Shown here: piece by piece, positions 1 through 8,757 of the stretch
Numbering within the stretch: position 1 is the stretch's first letter
Layout: every line of letters begins with the position of its first letter
Assembly (NCBI GenBank): GCA_016716065.1
Contig: JADJXA010000003.1
Coordinates: forward strand, 372,001-436,000
Length of the DNA: 64,000 nucleotides
Source: Candidatus Leptovillus gracilis
GTDB taxonomy: Bacteria > Chloroflexota > Anaerolineae > Promineifilales > Promineifilaceae
Reading direction: 5' to 3'
Program-made: the position numbers and the translations under genes
Notes under the pieces: model-generated
Told to the model about the DNA's origin: nothing
Databases searched by the model: none
Seen by the model: the letters and a program-made list of their open reading frames with translations, nothing else

Positions 1-379
1 AATGTTGGTTGTGCGCCGTGGTATCCTTGTTGACCGCCGCCACGTTAGCGGCCACCGCATGTGCCAGGGCAACTTCCCACAGCGGCGTCCCTTCGCCAAA
101 GAAGATGGGCTGCGACCTGGTTTGGTAGCGGCTCGCCTCGCTGCCCATGCCCAGCAGTGCATAGACATGAGCTACCAACTGCGCTGCATGAGCCTGCGCT
201 TTTTCGTTACCAACGGCCGTCCAGAGATACATTGCCGTATGTGCAGCCTGAAGCATTTCATCGTCCTCTTCCGGCGTCCGCACACGCGATTCCGACAGGC
301 TCCAGGCACGATTGTTTGCCTGACTTGCCAGGCGGCGCTGCCAGTTCGCGGTTTCTTCCAGAGTGGGTTTCTCGCTCAT
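1..379 (-). CDS. Hypothetical protein, N-terminal part (cut by window edge)
   Basis: An open frame runs from ATG at 379 leftwards off the window, giving about 126 residues that begin MSEKPTLEETANWQRRLASQ. A strong ribosome binding site (GAGGAGGT) lies a few bases before the ATG, which fixes the start. The protein is helical, rich in Ala and Gln, with no signal peptide or membrane segment. A pattern of alanine-rich helices around residues 45-80 could be a helical-repeat fold, but I do not recognise the family. A perfect 15-bp hairpin lies 47-89 bases upstream in the likely leader. The open plus-strand frames over the same bases have no good start and are treated as shadows. Confidence 0.7.
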   Translation of the reverse strand, partial: MSEKPTLEETANWQRRLASQANNRAWSLSESRVRTPEEDDEMLQAAHTAMYLWTAVGNEKAQAHAAQLVAHVYALLGMGSEASRYQTRSQPIFFGEGTPLWEVALAHAVAANVAAVNKDTTAHNQH

Positions 380-425
380 TCGACCTCCTCGGTTTTTCCT
401 GTGGGGCCTGGCGTATTTGGGGTTG

Positions 426-468
426 CCAACGCCGAAATGGCCGTTGCCAACAGCCATTTCGGCGTTGG
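426..468. repeat. Perfect 15-bp inverted repeat (hairpin)
   Basis: The arms at 426-440 (CCAACGCCGAAATGG) and 454-468 pair perfectly around a 13-base loop. The hairpin lies upstream of the minus-strand gene starting at 379, so it would be in that gene's leader, or it could terminate whatever lies further right. There is no clear T-run on either side, which makes an ordinary rho-independent terminator less likely. Confidence 0.7.
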
Positions 469-957
469 TCTTCGTTTGATCCAAATGCTCACGCTAAGGC
501 GAAAATTTCAAAGATTTTTCTTGGTGACTTCGGGGCGTGGCGCAAGCCATCTTCCTACTTGGGCTAAACGAGGACCATCCCCGACGTACGTTCCAAAGCG
601 AATCACCAACTCCCGGCAATCATACACAAAACCAAAAAACATTGCGACCAGGGGTAAATTCGCCATAAGCCGAACGATAATAACCAACAAAAACCTGGCA
701 TTGACCTAAAAAAAGCATACGACTTCCTGAAACATTGCGAAAACGCCGCAAAAACAGATGACGTTTATCTATCAGCGGGCAATATTTAGTGGTCCACCAG
801 TCGCCGGCAGCAGCAGAGAATTTTTCTGGTCCTAACGGATTTTGTGTATTTCAGCCACTACCTCTGGATGGCTCTGGTAATTTACAGATAAAATTTATTT
901 GCCGCTGCCAATAGTGAAGATCGTTTGATTCATGCGTTTACACAAAATGCGTTAGAA

Positions 958-1158
958 TCAGATATTGCCTACCATGACGAAGAGTGGGGCGTCAACATCC
1001 ACGATGACCACCGCCTGTTTGAAATGCGCTCATTCTCAAAGGGGCGCAGGCGGGGCTTCAACTTTGTCGGCCTGACTATCTGCTAGGCCTTCATGCAAGC
1101 GGTGGGCATGGTCAACGACCATACGGTAGATTGTTTCCGGCACGGGCAGTTGGCGTAG
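958..1158 (+). pseudogene. tag: Remnant of DNA-3-methyladenine glycosylase I
   Basis: Translation gives DIAYHDEEWGVNIHDDHRLFEM, the conserved N-terminal block of Tag glycosylases. A +1 shift then gives LILKGAQAGL, matching the family's LILEGAQAGLSW segment. The reading then jumps to FVGLTIC-stop-AFMQAVGMVNDHTVDCFRH, the family's C-terminal block, and ends at TAG 1156-1158. Normal Tag is about 190 residues; here about 66 codons survive, with one frameshift, one large internal deletion and one in-frame TAG. This enzyme would excise 3-methyladenine from alkylated DNA, but this copy cannot be functional. It sits directly before an intact phosphotransferase gene. Confidence 0.85.
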
Positions 1159-1176
1159 TAAAGTGAGAAACGAGCG

Positions 1177-2190
1177 ATGGAACAGATCATTAGAGACAGA
1201 TACAGTCCAGGCATCCTGGAAGAGGCGCGGCGGCGATACGGCGTCGCCCCCGACGATATAACCTTGTTGGACGGTTTTGAGAGCTTTATCTACGCCTTTC
1301 GTCACCATGGCGCGGACTATATTCTGCGCCTCGGTCACAACCACCGCCGTTCGCCCGACCTGGTACGGGCTGAGGTGGATTGGATCAATTATCTGGCGGC
1401 GCGCGGCGCGGGCGTGGCGCAAGCGACGCTTTCGGAGAATGGCGAATTGGTGGAACTGATCGCCGATGGGGCGGGCGGCCATTTCCTGGCGACTGCCTTT
1501 GTCAAAGCGGCGGGTGGGCCGGTCTGGCAGATGGGGGGCTGGACGGAGGCGTTTAACCTGGCTTACGGCCGTCTGCTTGGCCGCATCCACGCTCTCAGCA
1601 AAATGTACCGACCGAGTAACCCTGCCTGGCGCCGACCGCAGTGGGACGACCCAATTAACAACGACGTTTACGCCGCCTTGTCGCAGGAAGAGAGCGCGGT
1701 GGCGGAGCGGTACCGCGCTGTTTTTGACCATCTGCTGGCGCTGCCGCGAACGCCGGACGGTTACGGCATGATTCACCAGGACGCCCACACCGGCAACTTG
1801 TTTGTGGATGAAAACGGCCGGATCACCCTCTTTGATTTTGACGACTGCGTTTACGGCCATTTTGCCTACGATTTGGCGATGGTTCTCTTTTACGCCATCG
1901 TCAACCGGGAGGACGCGGCCACCTTTGCGCAGATGTTTTGGCCCCAGTTCTGGCGAGGCTATTGTGAAGAGAATGCGCTGGACGGCCGCTGGCTGGAGGA
2001 AATCCCCTTCTTCATGAAGCTGCGCGAGATTGATCTCTACGCCGTCCTCTTGCGGGATGTGGGGCTGGAAGGCATAGAGGCACATCCCTGGACGGCGCAA
2101 TTTATGCGCGGTCGACGGGAGCGCATTGAAAACGACATTCCTTGCCTGGCGGTGGATTGGCCCGCGTTTTCGCGGTGGGCTGGCGGGTAG
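1177..2190 (+). CDS. APH/choline-kinase-fold phosphotransferase
   Basis: This is a 337-residue protein of the aminoglycoside phosphotransferase/homoserine kinase II-like superfamily. It has an N-terminal lobe with YILRLGHNHRRSPDLVRAEVDWI (ATP-binding region, about residues 45-70), the catalytic loop IHQDAHTGNLFV (about 200-211, catalytic Asp and Asn) and the metal-binding ITLFDFDDC (about 216-224). Length fits a full single-domain kinase. The substrate cannot be told: the superfamily phosphorylates antibiotics, small alcohols, homoserine or methylthioribose. The start at ATG 1177 lies 18 bases past the dead tag gene and no strong ribosome binding site is visible. It converges with another APH-type gene at 2786-3697 from a different subfamily. 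Confidence 0.85.
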   Translation: MEQIIRDRYSPGILEEARRRYGVAPDDITLLDGFESFIYAFRHHGADYILRLGHNHRRSPDLVRAEVDWINYLAARGAGVAQATLSENGELVELIADGAGGHFLATAFVKAAGGPVWQMGGWTEAFNLAYGRLLGRIHALSKMYRPSNPAWRRPQWDDPINNDVYAALSQEESAVAERYRAVFDHLLALPRTPDGYGMIHQDAHTGNLFVDENGRITLFDFDDCVYGHFAYDLAMVLFYAIVNREDAATFAQMFWPQFWRGYCEENALDGRWLEEIPFFMKLREIDLYAVLLRDVGLEGIEAHPWTAQFMRGRRERIENDIPCLAVDWPAFSRWAGG

Positions 2191-2481
2191 AAGGCTATTT
2201 GAGCGCTTACAAGCTAAATGGTTGCACAATTAGCAAGAACATCATCAAAGATTAGACACCCGGCCAGATGAGCGTGGTCATATTTGGGGCGCTAGACTCC
2301 GCCAGTTAGAGTCAGAAAACTGTCAACTCTCAACGGCACATTAAAGGCAAGTTTCCTGGTTGTCGTCACGAGAGCTATAGAACCAGAAGCTAACCTTTGA
2401 TTTCACGCGCCCACAGAGACTTCAAATTGGCTAAGATGTGGAAAGCTGCCAATTTGCCCGAATTTGCCACCTGGAACGGCT

Positions 2482-2565
2482 TAAGGGTCCATATAAAAAA
2501 AGCTCCCGCACCCTGGTCATATAAAGTTGAGCAAGTGCGGGAGGTAATAAATTTACGGACCCTTA
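2482..2565. repeat. Small palindromic repeat, copy 1 (MITE- or RNA-like)
   Basis: The ends TAAGGGTCC (2482-2490) and GGACCCTTA (2557-2565) are a perfect 9-bp inverted repeat. Inside them CTCCCGCAC (2503-2511) pairs with GTGCGGGAG (2535-2543). A second copy lies at 4934-5014 with the same layout. Compared with copy 2, one inner pair changes C-G to T-A on both sides, which keeps the stem. Short open frames can be read through it (66 codons from 2397), but they have no start support. The rest of 2191-2785 shows no credible gene. Confidence 0.75.
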
Positions 2566-2785
2566 GAGAGGCGCTTGCGGATCCTGGCGAAGTCTAAAGC
2601 CCCCAATATGACCTGTTTCATTATACTGCTGGCGAATTCAAAACAGGTCAAAAATCGGTGATAAAACAAACAAATTTTGATCGTTTTTTGAGCTTGAAGC
2701 AGCTGATTTTTGTGATTTTCGGAGCGACGAGACAATTCGCCAGCAGTCCCCTTTCATGTGACCGGATGTCCTCTAAACTTTACAT

Positions 2786-3697
2786 TCAACCGCTCGCACC
2801 AACTGCAACAAGAAGCTCCGTGATCATCCGTCGGGCGCTTTTGACGCCGCTGGGGTTTGTCTGCCAGTAGTAGGGGATAAAAATCGCTGCCTGAGACAGG
2901 GCGTGTCCCTGGCCGCGTAACCAAGTCGCCTCATCGACGGCCGTTTCCGCCCGAAACACTTCTCGACTCGCGCCGGAGAAGAGGCTCCAGGCGATCATCA
3001 AGTCGCAGGCCGGGTCGCCCACGGCCAGACCGCCAAAGTCAATCACCGCGCTCAGACGGCCTTGCTCAACCAGCACATTCCCGCAAAGTAGGTCGCCATG
3101 AAACCAGACCGGCTCCCGCTCCCATTCCGGGGCTTCCAGGGCGGCTTCCCATATGGCCGTAGCGGCCTGGGTATCCACGACGCCGGCCAACGCGGCAATC
3201 GCCTGGCGGGTTGGCCCGTCTCGCAGCGTCAGGGGCGCGCCGCGCAAATTATGTTCGGCGGCCGGGAGTCCGCCCGTGGTGTCAACCTGCCACAGTGCGG
3301 TGATAAATTGGGCCAGTTGGGCGGCCGCCTGGCAGGGGTCGTCCAGCCGTTCCAGCGTAGCGCTCTCGCCCGGCAGCCAGCGATAGATGGACCAGGACCA
3401 GGGATAACCTGCGCCCGGTTCGCCCAGCGCCAGCTGCTCCGGAACGGCCAGTGGCAGGTAGGGCGCCAGCCGGGGCAGCCAGCGCCGCTCTTTCTCCGCC
3501 TGCCCGACGGCCCAATCAATGCGCGGCAAACGCACCACCATATCGCTGCCGAGGCGGTAGAGGGCATTGTCGGTGCCGGTCGAAGGGACCGGCGTGAGGG
3601 GCAAGTTGGCCCATTGCGGAAACTGCGCCTCCAGCAGCCGGCGCACGAGCTGCGCGTCGGTGTGGACTTCGTTGGCGTGCATCTTAACGGCCGTCAT
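2786..3697 (-). CDS. Aminoglycoside phosphotransferase family protein
   Basis: This is an APH-family kinase of about 303 residues. Visible blocks are STGTDNALYRLGSDMVVRLPRIDWA (N-lobe with nucleotide-binding strand), YPWSWSIYRWLPGESA (hinge), the catalytic loop WFHGDLLCGNVLV (about residues 203-215) and the metal-binding VIDFGGLAVGDPACDLMIAW. Members act on aminoglycosides or unknown small metabolites, so the family name is no proof of resistance. A TTG start nine bases earlier is possible; ATG at 3697 and another at 3682 are the alternatives, none with a clear ribosome binding site. It is transcribed towards the first phosphotransferase (convergent). A copy of the ACGGCCGT palindrome lies within its first codons. 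Confidence 0.85.
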   Translation of the reverse strand: MTAVKMHANEVHTDAQLVRRLLEAQFPQWANLPLTPVPSTGTDNALYRLGSDMVVRLPRIDWAVGQAEKERRWLPRLAPYLPLAVPEQLALGEPGAGYPWSWSIYRWLPGESATLERLDDPCQAAAQLAQFITALWQVDTTGGLPAAEHNLRGAPLTLRDGPTRQAIAALAGVVDTQAATAIWEAALEAPEWEREPVWFHGDLLCGNVLVEQGRLSAVIDFGGLAVGDPACDLMIAWSLFSGASREVFRAETAVDEATWLRGQGHALSQAAIFIPYYWQTNPSGVKSARRMITELLVAVGASG

Positions 3698-3887
3698 AGG
3701 GTCCAATACGCATAAAAACCGTGTTCTTACCTGGTCGCGCCATTTTGCGCCCGAACAGGAAGATCTCTCTGGTTTTTGCGCAAAAACAGCACTTTAACAC
3801 CCACATATAGATTTTTGTCTATTTCAAAAGGGTAAACCTGATTCTCCGTCAAAATGAACCATCCCGCGACGTTGTATTGTATTAGCG

Positions 3888-4433
3888 TCACTCATTACGC
3901 ATCTTGCCCACATCCCGGAAATGCAGATCGTCGTGCCAGGCCGCCACGCGCAACACCTGCACCAGATTGAGCCAGCCGATCACCGGGTCGTAGAAATACG
4001 TATTCCCCAGCATGTCTTCCTCCTTATTGCTGTACCAGGCGCGGATTTTTCGGTATTCGGCTGATGATTCTGCCTCCAGTTGCGCCAGCGTCACCCCACT
4101 ACCCGGCTTGTGGCGGGGCGGCCACAACCATCCCACGCTCATCGGAAAGTTTGGCCGAGCATAGACATCATCAATATTGGCAAGCCATGGTCGGGCGCGG
4201 CGCAAGCGGCTCCAGGGGCGCAGCAGCGGCCACGCCACCGCGATCAGCCGCCGAAAGGAGCGGTTCAGCACTCGCGTATGGTCCAGAATCTCCCCGATCG
4301 ACCATTCGCCCGGTGCTGGGCGTGCCCACAACTTTTCCTCTGAAATCCCTGCCAGCACCGCATACGTTTGCCGGTGCTGCTTTTCCAGCAGATCGAGCCA
4401 TTGGGCTACATAACTTTTCGTGTTATCGTCCAT
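3888..4433 (-). CDS. DinB-like (DUF664/DinB_2) domain protein
   Basis: From ATG 4433 the protein has 181 residues, beginning MDDNTKSYVAQWLDLLEKQHRQTYAVLAGISEEKLWARPAPGEWSIGEILDHTRVLNRSF. That block, with GEWSIGEILDHTRVLN, is the typical first half of the four-helix DinB/YfiT-like fold, in which histidines bind a metal; a late WHDDLHFRDVGKM carries further His residues. Members are often thiol-dependent transferases or of unknown function; this is unrelated to DNA polymerase IV despite the name. The frame stays open upstream to a TTG at 4646, but that extension (ESIVLEDETVTIKHIILLMKS) does not look like the family, so I prefer the internal ATG. Confidence 0.7.
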   Translation of the reverse strand: MDDNTKSYVAQWLDLLEKQHRQTYAVLAGISEEKLWARPAPGEWSIGEILDHTRVLNRSFRRLIAVAWPLLRPWSRLRRARPWLANIDDVYARPNFPMSVGWLWPPRHKPGSGVTLAQLEAESSAEYRKIRAWYSNKEEDMLGNTYFYDPVIGWLNLVQVLRVAAWHDDLHFRDVGKMRNE

Positions 4434-5177
4434 AATAATAGAGGTAAATTCGTAATAAGTCGCTCGATAATAATCGACACTTTTCATCAGTAAGATGATG
4501 TGTTTAATTGTAACCGTCTCATCCTCAAGGACAATGCTTTCCACTAACAATCGCAAAAGGGGTTTTGGCCCCAACCGCTCAAAATAGTTCAATCCAGATT
4601 TTCTCACAAATCCCACCTCTGGTGGCGACTCTTGCAACCCGGCCAAATCCTCTAGTTTTCGGATTTTGATTTTAGAGTCTCTACCTCCGGTGATTAGCTT
4701 GAATTGAACCTTTTCGAGGCTTTAGGCAGTGCGCCGTGAAACGGCGAGATTGAATTGAATCCAGAGGATTCTGTAAGGAGATGTCAAAAACTTACAAGCC
4801 GAACGAAGTTAGCAGAAGGGGAAACCGGACTGTGAACAGAGCATCTTCGCAAAGCGGCGTGAGGCAAACGGGAAGTTGCCAATTTTGAGGGGTTGTGTAA
4901 AAAACCCCCAACAAGGAGAGTTGATTCGGGTCTTGGGTCCATAAAAATAAGTTCCCGCACCCTGGTCATAGAAAGCTGAGCAAGTGCGAGAAGTAATAAA
5001 TTTACGGACCTTAAGTCCGAGTTTACTTTCGGAATCGGGGAGCAGATCGAGCCGATACAACCCCAACAGAATCTCCATCACATCTTGACAATTGGTGCGT
5101 ATCCTTATGCCAGAATACAAAACGGCCGTAAGCGAGTCCTACTCCCCACCGGCCATCGGCAAATATAAGGAACACAC
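4434..5177. other. Gene-poor interval with repeat and hairpin
   Basis: I see no gene I can support. A 35-codon frame starts at ATG 4781 (MSKTYKPNEVSRRGNRTV) without known relatives. An imperfect hairpin lies around 4883-4911 (TTGAGGGGTT against AACCCCCAA). The second copy of the palindromic repeat lies at 4934-5014. The last 15 bases hold the AAGGAA ribosome binding site of the export operon. Confidence 0.5.
4934..5014. repeat. Small palindromic repeat, copy 2
   Basis: This matches 2482-2565 over about 80 bases. Inner arms are TTCCCGCAC (4952-4960) and GTGCGAGAA (4984-4992), separated by the same spacer with few changes; the outer GGTCC/GGACC arms are also kept. Relative to copy 1 the outermost inner-stem pair is changed on both sides (compensatory), and one further position has become a C-A mismatch. 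Confidence 0.75.
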
Positions 5178-6560
5178 ATGAATGGATCACTCAAAACAAC
5201 GGGCATCATGCTCCTCCTCCTCCTTGTCCTGGGGGCGGGGTACGTAGGGTATTCCGGATCCAACGGCCAGGCGACTGACCTGATGGCGCAGCTACAGGCC
5301 AGGCTCGGTTCCGGCGATACGGCCGTTACCGATCCCACACTCACCCCACCTCCCACCATACCTGTCGAGCGCGGCACTGTAGAAGAAACCATCATCGCCC
5401 CCGGGCAGTTAGCCAGCGTCAAAGAACAGATATTGCCCGCTGGCGTGGGCGGCACAATCGCGGAATTGCACGCTCGGCCGGGTGATAGGGTGAAGGCCGG
5501 CGACGTGTTGGCGCAGATTGACCGACGGCCGTATGAAGAAGCCCTCTCCCTCGCCCAACTAAAACTTTCACTCGCTCAAGAGGAGTTGGCGCGCCAGATT
5601 GCCAACGCGGAATTGGCCGTGCAGAGCGCCGAAACCGGCGTCGCCTCGGCGCAGGCGGGTTATCCCAGCCTGACAGCCGCCCAAATCAGGGTGCAGCAGG
5701 CCCAAGAGGCCCTCACCGATGCCCTGGCTGCCTACAACAAAGCGTTTGATCCGGGGCGTGACTGGGAACTCAATGACCCTTACCGCGCCGACATGCTCAA
5801 AGCGGAGCGCGAAGCCGCCCCCCGGCAGGTGCAAATGGCCCAGGATAACCTGTCTATCGCTCAGGCGGAGTTGACCAGCGTGCAAAACCAAAGTTGGGCG
5901 AACAGCCAGAGCGTCAACGGGGCCGAAATTGGCGTCGCCAAAGCGCAGGCCGAATTGGATGCGTTACGCACCAATGGCGTAGATCCCTTACTGCAATGGG
6001 ACGTGGACAAGGCGCAGGCCGGTCTGGACGCGACCACCATCACTGCCCCGTTTGCGGGCGTGGTGCTGGAAGTGGGGGTGCGCGTGGGCGAAAATGTAGG
6101 CGCAGGGCAAATGCTGTTACTTCTGGCCGATGTGCGGCAGGGTGAGGTGCTGGCCTCGGTCATTGAGGAAGATTTGCCCCTGGTACGTGTGGGGCAGCGT
6201 GTCGAACTCTACTTCGACGCCGCACCCGACAGCACGATTACCGGCACGGTTAGCCGCATTGTGCCCCAGCGCACGAGCACAGAGCGCCCGCTTTATGCGG
6301 TGTATATCAGCGTGGATGAGCTGCCGGAGATGCTGCTGCCGGGCATGACGGCCGACGCCATCATCATCATCCAGCGGCAGGAAGATGTGCTGCGGCTGCC
6401 CCGCACCTTGATTCGGGCGGGCAGTGATGATACGGCAACGGTGCAGGTGTGGCACAACGGTGTGGCGGAATCGCGCCCGGTACAGGTTGGCCTGCGTGGT
6501 GACACGTATGTAGAAATCCTCTCTGGCTTGACAGAGGGAGAGATGGTATTAGGCCAATAA
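5178..6560 (+). CDS. HlyD/MacA-type membrane fusion (periplasmic adaptor) protein
   Basis: This is a 460-residue adaptor of an ABC export system. It has one N-terminal membrane helix (about residues 5-23, TTGIMLLLLLVLGAGYVGYSG). A biotinyl-lipoyl-like half domain follows (VKEQILPAGVGGTIAELHARPGDRVKAGDVLAQID, about 80-115), then a long coiled-coil hairpin with heptads (about 120-275). The second half of the lipoyl domain (ITAPFAGVVLEVGVRVGENVGAGQMLL) and the beta-barrel/membrane-proximal domains follow. It would link the inner-membrane ATPase and permease encoded just downstream. ATG 5178 is preceded by AAGGAA. The gene is 21 bases upstream of the ATPase gene, so one operon is likely. Confidence 0.9.
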   Translation: MNGSLKTTGIMLLLLLVLGAGYVGYSGSNGQATDLMAQLQARLGSGDTAVTDPTLTPPPTIPVERGTVEETIIAPGQLASVKEQILPAGVGGTIAELHARPGDRVKAGDVLAQIDRRPYEEALSLAQLKLSLAQEELARQIANAELAVQSAETGVASAQAGYPSLTAAQIRVQQAQEALTDALAAYNKAFDPGRDWELNDPYRADMLKAEREAAPRQVQMAQDNLSIAQAELTSVQNQSWANSQSVNGAEIGVAKAQAELDALRTNGVDPLLQWDVDKAQAGLDATTITAPFAGVVLEVGVRVGENVGAGQMLLLLADVRQGEVLASVIEEDLPLVRVGQRVELYFDAAPDSTITGTVSRIVPQRTSTERPLYAVYISVDELPEMLLPGMTADAIIIIQRQEDVLRLPRTLIRAGSDDTATVQVWHNGVAESRPVQVGLRGDTYVEILSGLTEGEMVLGQ

Positions 6561-6581
6561 AGGGCAAAGGGCTTACCGAAA

Positions 6582-7247
6582 ATGACAAGCATCATTCAAG
6601 TCGAGAATCTGCAAAAGACGTACACGATGGGCCATAACGAAGTTCACGCCCTGCGCGACGTTACCTTTCAGGTGGCGGCAGGTGAATTTGTGGCCCTGAC
6701 GGGGCCTTCGGGCAGTGGCAAATCTACGCTCATGCACCTGTTGGGCTGTTTAGACCGGCCGTCTGACGGCCGTTATCTCCTGCAAAACCGCGATGTGAGC
6801 CGCCTGTCGGCCGATGAGCAGGCGGAAGTGCGGAACCAACACATTGGTTTTGTCTTCCAAAAATTTAATCTATTGCCCCGCATTACGGCTTTAGAAAACG
6901 TCATGCTGCCCCTGCTTTATCGTGGCCGGGTGAAAGACGCCAGCCAGAAAGCCACGGCCGCGCTGCGCACGGTGGGGCTGGCCGACCGTGCCCACCATCG
7001 CCCGGCCGAGATGTCGGGCGGGCAGCAGCAGCGGGTGGCCGTCGCTCGCGCTCTGGTGACAGACCCGGCCATCATTCTGGCCGATGAACCGACCGGCAAT
7101 CTGGACAGCCGCACTGGCGCGGAGGTGTTGGATTTGCTGCTCAATCTGGCGGCGAACGGCCGTACCATCCTCGTCGTTACCCACGATCCCTCTGTTGCCA
7201 GTCGCGCCGGGCGGGTGTTGCAAATGATGGATGGGGTGATGCAATGA
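6582..7247 (+). CDS. ABC transporter ATP-binding protein, MacB/LolD type
   Basis: This is a 221-residue ATPase subunit. It has Walker A GPSGSGKST (about residues 40-48), Q-loop FQKFNLLPRITALENVMLPLLY, signature MSGGQQQRVAVARAL, Walker B IILADEPTGNLD and H-loop VVTHDPSVASRAGRV. The TALENVMLPLLY segment is typical of ATPases that power MacB/LolCDE/FtsX-type permeases, which extrude peptides, lipoproteins or drugs by a mechanical motion of the periplasmic domain. It lies between the adaptor and permease genes. A 50-bp branched palindrome separates it from the permease gene. Confidence 0.93.
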   Translation: MTSIIQVENLQKTYTMGHNEVHALRDVTFQVAAGEFVALTGPSGSGKSTLMHLLGCLDRPSDGRYLLQNRDVSRLSADEQAEVRNQHIGFVFQKFNLLPRITALENVMLPLLYRGRVKDASQKATAALRTVGLADRAHHRPAEMSGGQQQRVAVARALVTDPAIILADEPTGNLDSRTGAEVLDLLLNLAANGRTILVVTHDPSVASRAGRVLQMMDGVMQ

Positions 7248-7254
7248 AAGCCCT

Positions 7255-7304
7255 GGGAGCGCAGGCGTCTCGCCTGCCAGGGCGGACGGGACGTCCGCGC
7301 TCCC
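7255..7304. repeat. REP-like three-armed palindrome inside the export operon
   Basis: Outer arms GGGAGCG (7255-7261) and CGCTCCC (7298-7304) enclose two further hairpins: CAGGCGTCTCGCCTG (7262-7276) and GCGGACGGGACGTCCGC (about 7282-7298). As RNA this forms a Y-shaped fold between the ATPase and permease cistrons. It could stabilise the upstream message or lower expression of the downstream gene, as REP elements do in other bacteria; here that is inference. Confidence 0.75.
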
Positions 7305-7326
7305 ATTTTCAAGGGAGAAGAATGAG

Positions 7327-8622
7327 ATGACGTGGCTCAACATGATTCGCACGGCCGTACAAGGCATTACCAGCAATAAACTGCGCTCCGCCCTGACCAT
7401 GACGGGCATTATCATCGGCGTGGCTTCGGTGATCGCCATGCTGGCTTTAGGCAACGGCGCCCGCCGGGAGGTGGAGTCCAGCTTCCGCTTTCTCGGTTCG
7501 GACGAAATTGAAATTGGCATGGAACAGACGTTGGAAGATGGCGAAATGAAGCCGAAAGGCAAGCTGCTCTCCTTCGCCGATGGTCTGGAAATGGCAGCCA
7601 ACGTGCCCCTGGTTGACCGGGTAGAGATGACCGTGACGGGGTATGGCAAGGCGCGCAACGGCCGTTATGTGGCCGACATCACCGCGACAGGCGCCATGGC
7701 CGATGCGCTGCCGGGTCTGGCGCAAAAGAATCAGACGCAGCCGCTGGGCTGGCCGGATGGTCAACCCCTGACGAATGAGGCGTTTTTGGCAAACGGCCGT
7801 TTCTTCACCCCCGCCGAAGTGGCTGGTGGCGCGGAGGTATGCGTGTTGGCCCATAAAACCGCGCTTGACCTCTTTGCCGGGGATGACCCGGTGGGCGAGA
7901 CCATCTGGTTAAACCGCCAGCGGTGCCAGGTCATTGGGGTGCTGCGCGAATTAGAATCCACCGATCCGCAGGAGCGGTATGGCCGTACCAATATCAATGA
8001 AGGGCTTTATCTGCCGATTAGCACGGCCGTGACCCACTTGTTTGCCGAAGAGCCAGCCGTGAGCATTGCGGCGCATGTGCGCGACGAGACACAGATGGAA
8101 ACGGCCAAAGAGCAAATCTCCACCTACTTGCGCCAGCGCCACGGCATCATCCTAGACGGCGCGGACAACTATACCGATGACTTCTATATGACCACCCGCC
8201 AGGATGTGTTGGGGGCCAAATTGGAAGCGGCTCGTACTTTTTCCCTGCTGCTGGCGGCCATGGCGACTGTCTCGTTGGTGGTGGGCGGCATCGGCATTAT
8301 GAACGTGATGCTGGTGAGTGTGACCGAGCGCACACGAGAAATTGGGGTGCGTATGGCGATTGGGGCGCGGCGGCGCGACCTTATTCTGCACTTTTTGCTG
8401 GAGGCGATGTTGATTAGTGCGCTGGGCGGGTTGTTGGGTACGGCCGTTGGCATTCTGGTCATTCCTTTGGCGGCGCAGTTAAACGGCAGTCCGGCGCTGT
8501 TGCAGCCAAACAGCATCCCCCTGGCCTTTGGCGTGGCTCTGCTGACCGGGGTGGTTTTTGGCCTGTACCCGGCCGTGCGGGCGGCGCATTTGAAGCCGAT
8601 AGATGCGTTACGCTACGAATAA
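7327..8622 (+). CDS. MacB-family ABC transporter permease (FtsX domain)
   Basis: This is a 431-residue permease. The N-terminal block KLRSALTMTGIIIGVASVIAMLALGNGARREVE is the first membrane helix of MacB-type permeases. A periplasmic MacB_PCD domain follows (about residues 40-290, with LANGRFFTPAEVAGGAEVCVLAHKTA). Three more helices form the FtsX domain (LLLAAMATVSLVVGGIGIMNVMLVSVTERTREIGVRMAIGARRRDLILHFLLEAM), and the typical C-terminus is PAVRAAHLKPIDALRYE. It should act with the upstream ATPase and adaptor. The start ATG 7327 follows a GGGAGAAG ribosome binding site just past the branched palindrome. Confidence 0.93.
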   Translation: MTWLNMIRTAVQGITSNKLRSALTMTGIIIGVASVIAMLALGNGARREVESSFRFLGSDEIEIGMEQTLEDGEMKPKGKLLSFADGLEMAANVPLVDRVEMTVTGYGKARNGRYVADITATGAMADALPGLAQKNQTQPLGWPDGQPLTNEAFLANGRFFTPAEVAGGAEVCVLAHKTALDLFAGDDPVGETIWLNRQRCQVIGVLRELESTDPQERYGRTNINEGLYLPISTAVTHLFAEEPAVSIAAHVRDETQMETAKEQISTYLRQRHGIILDGADNYTDDFYMTTRQDVLGAKLEAARTFSLLLAAMATVSLVVGGIGIMNVMLVSVTERTREIGVRMAIGARRRDLILHFLLEAMLISALGGLLGTAVGILVIPLAAQLNGSPALLQPNSIPLAFGVALLTGVVFGLYPAVRAAHLKPIDALRYE

Positions 8623-8757
8623 GGCAGTTCCTTAAACCCGACCCAAAGCCCACACAATCTCCATCAAATCTTGACAACCGCTTACCTATAATACTTTCAA
8701 AACATGACAGGCAAATCTTTTAAGCCGTCATACAAACAAACTCTAGGAGAAATTGAA

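Noticed and set aside
2..709. Long plus-strand open frames at the left edge
   Set aside because: They lie opposite the edge gene on the minus strand, which has a proper ribosome binding site; the plus frames have no start support or protein-like motifs.
1036..2229. 397-codon minus-strand frame
   Set aside because: It is the exact shadow of the APH-type gene at 1177-2190, whose catalytic motifs are clear.
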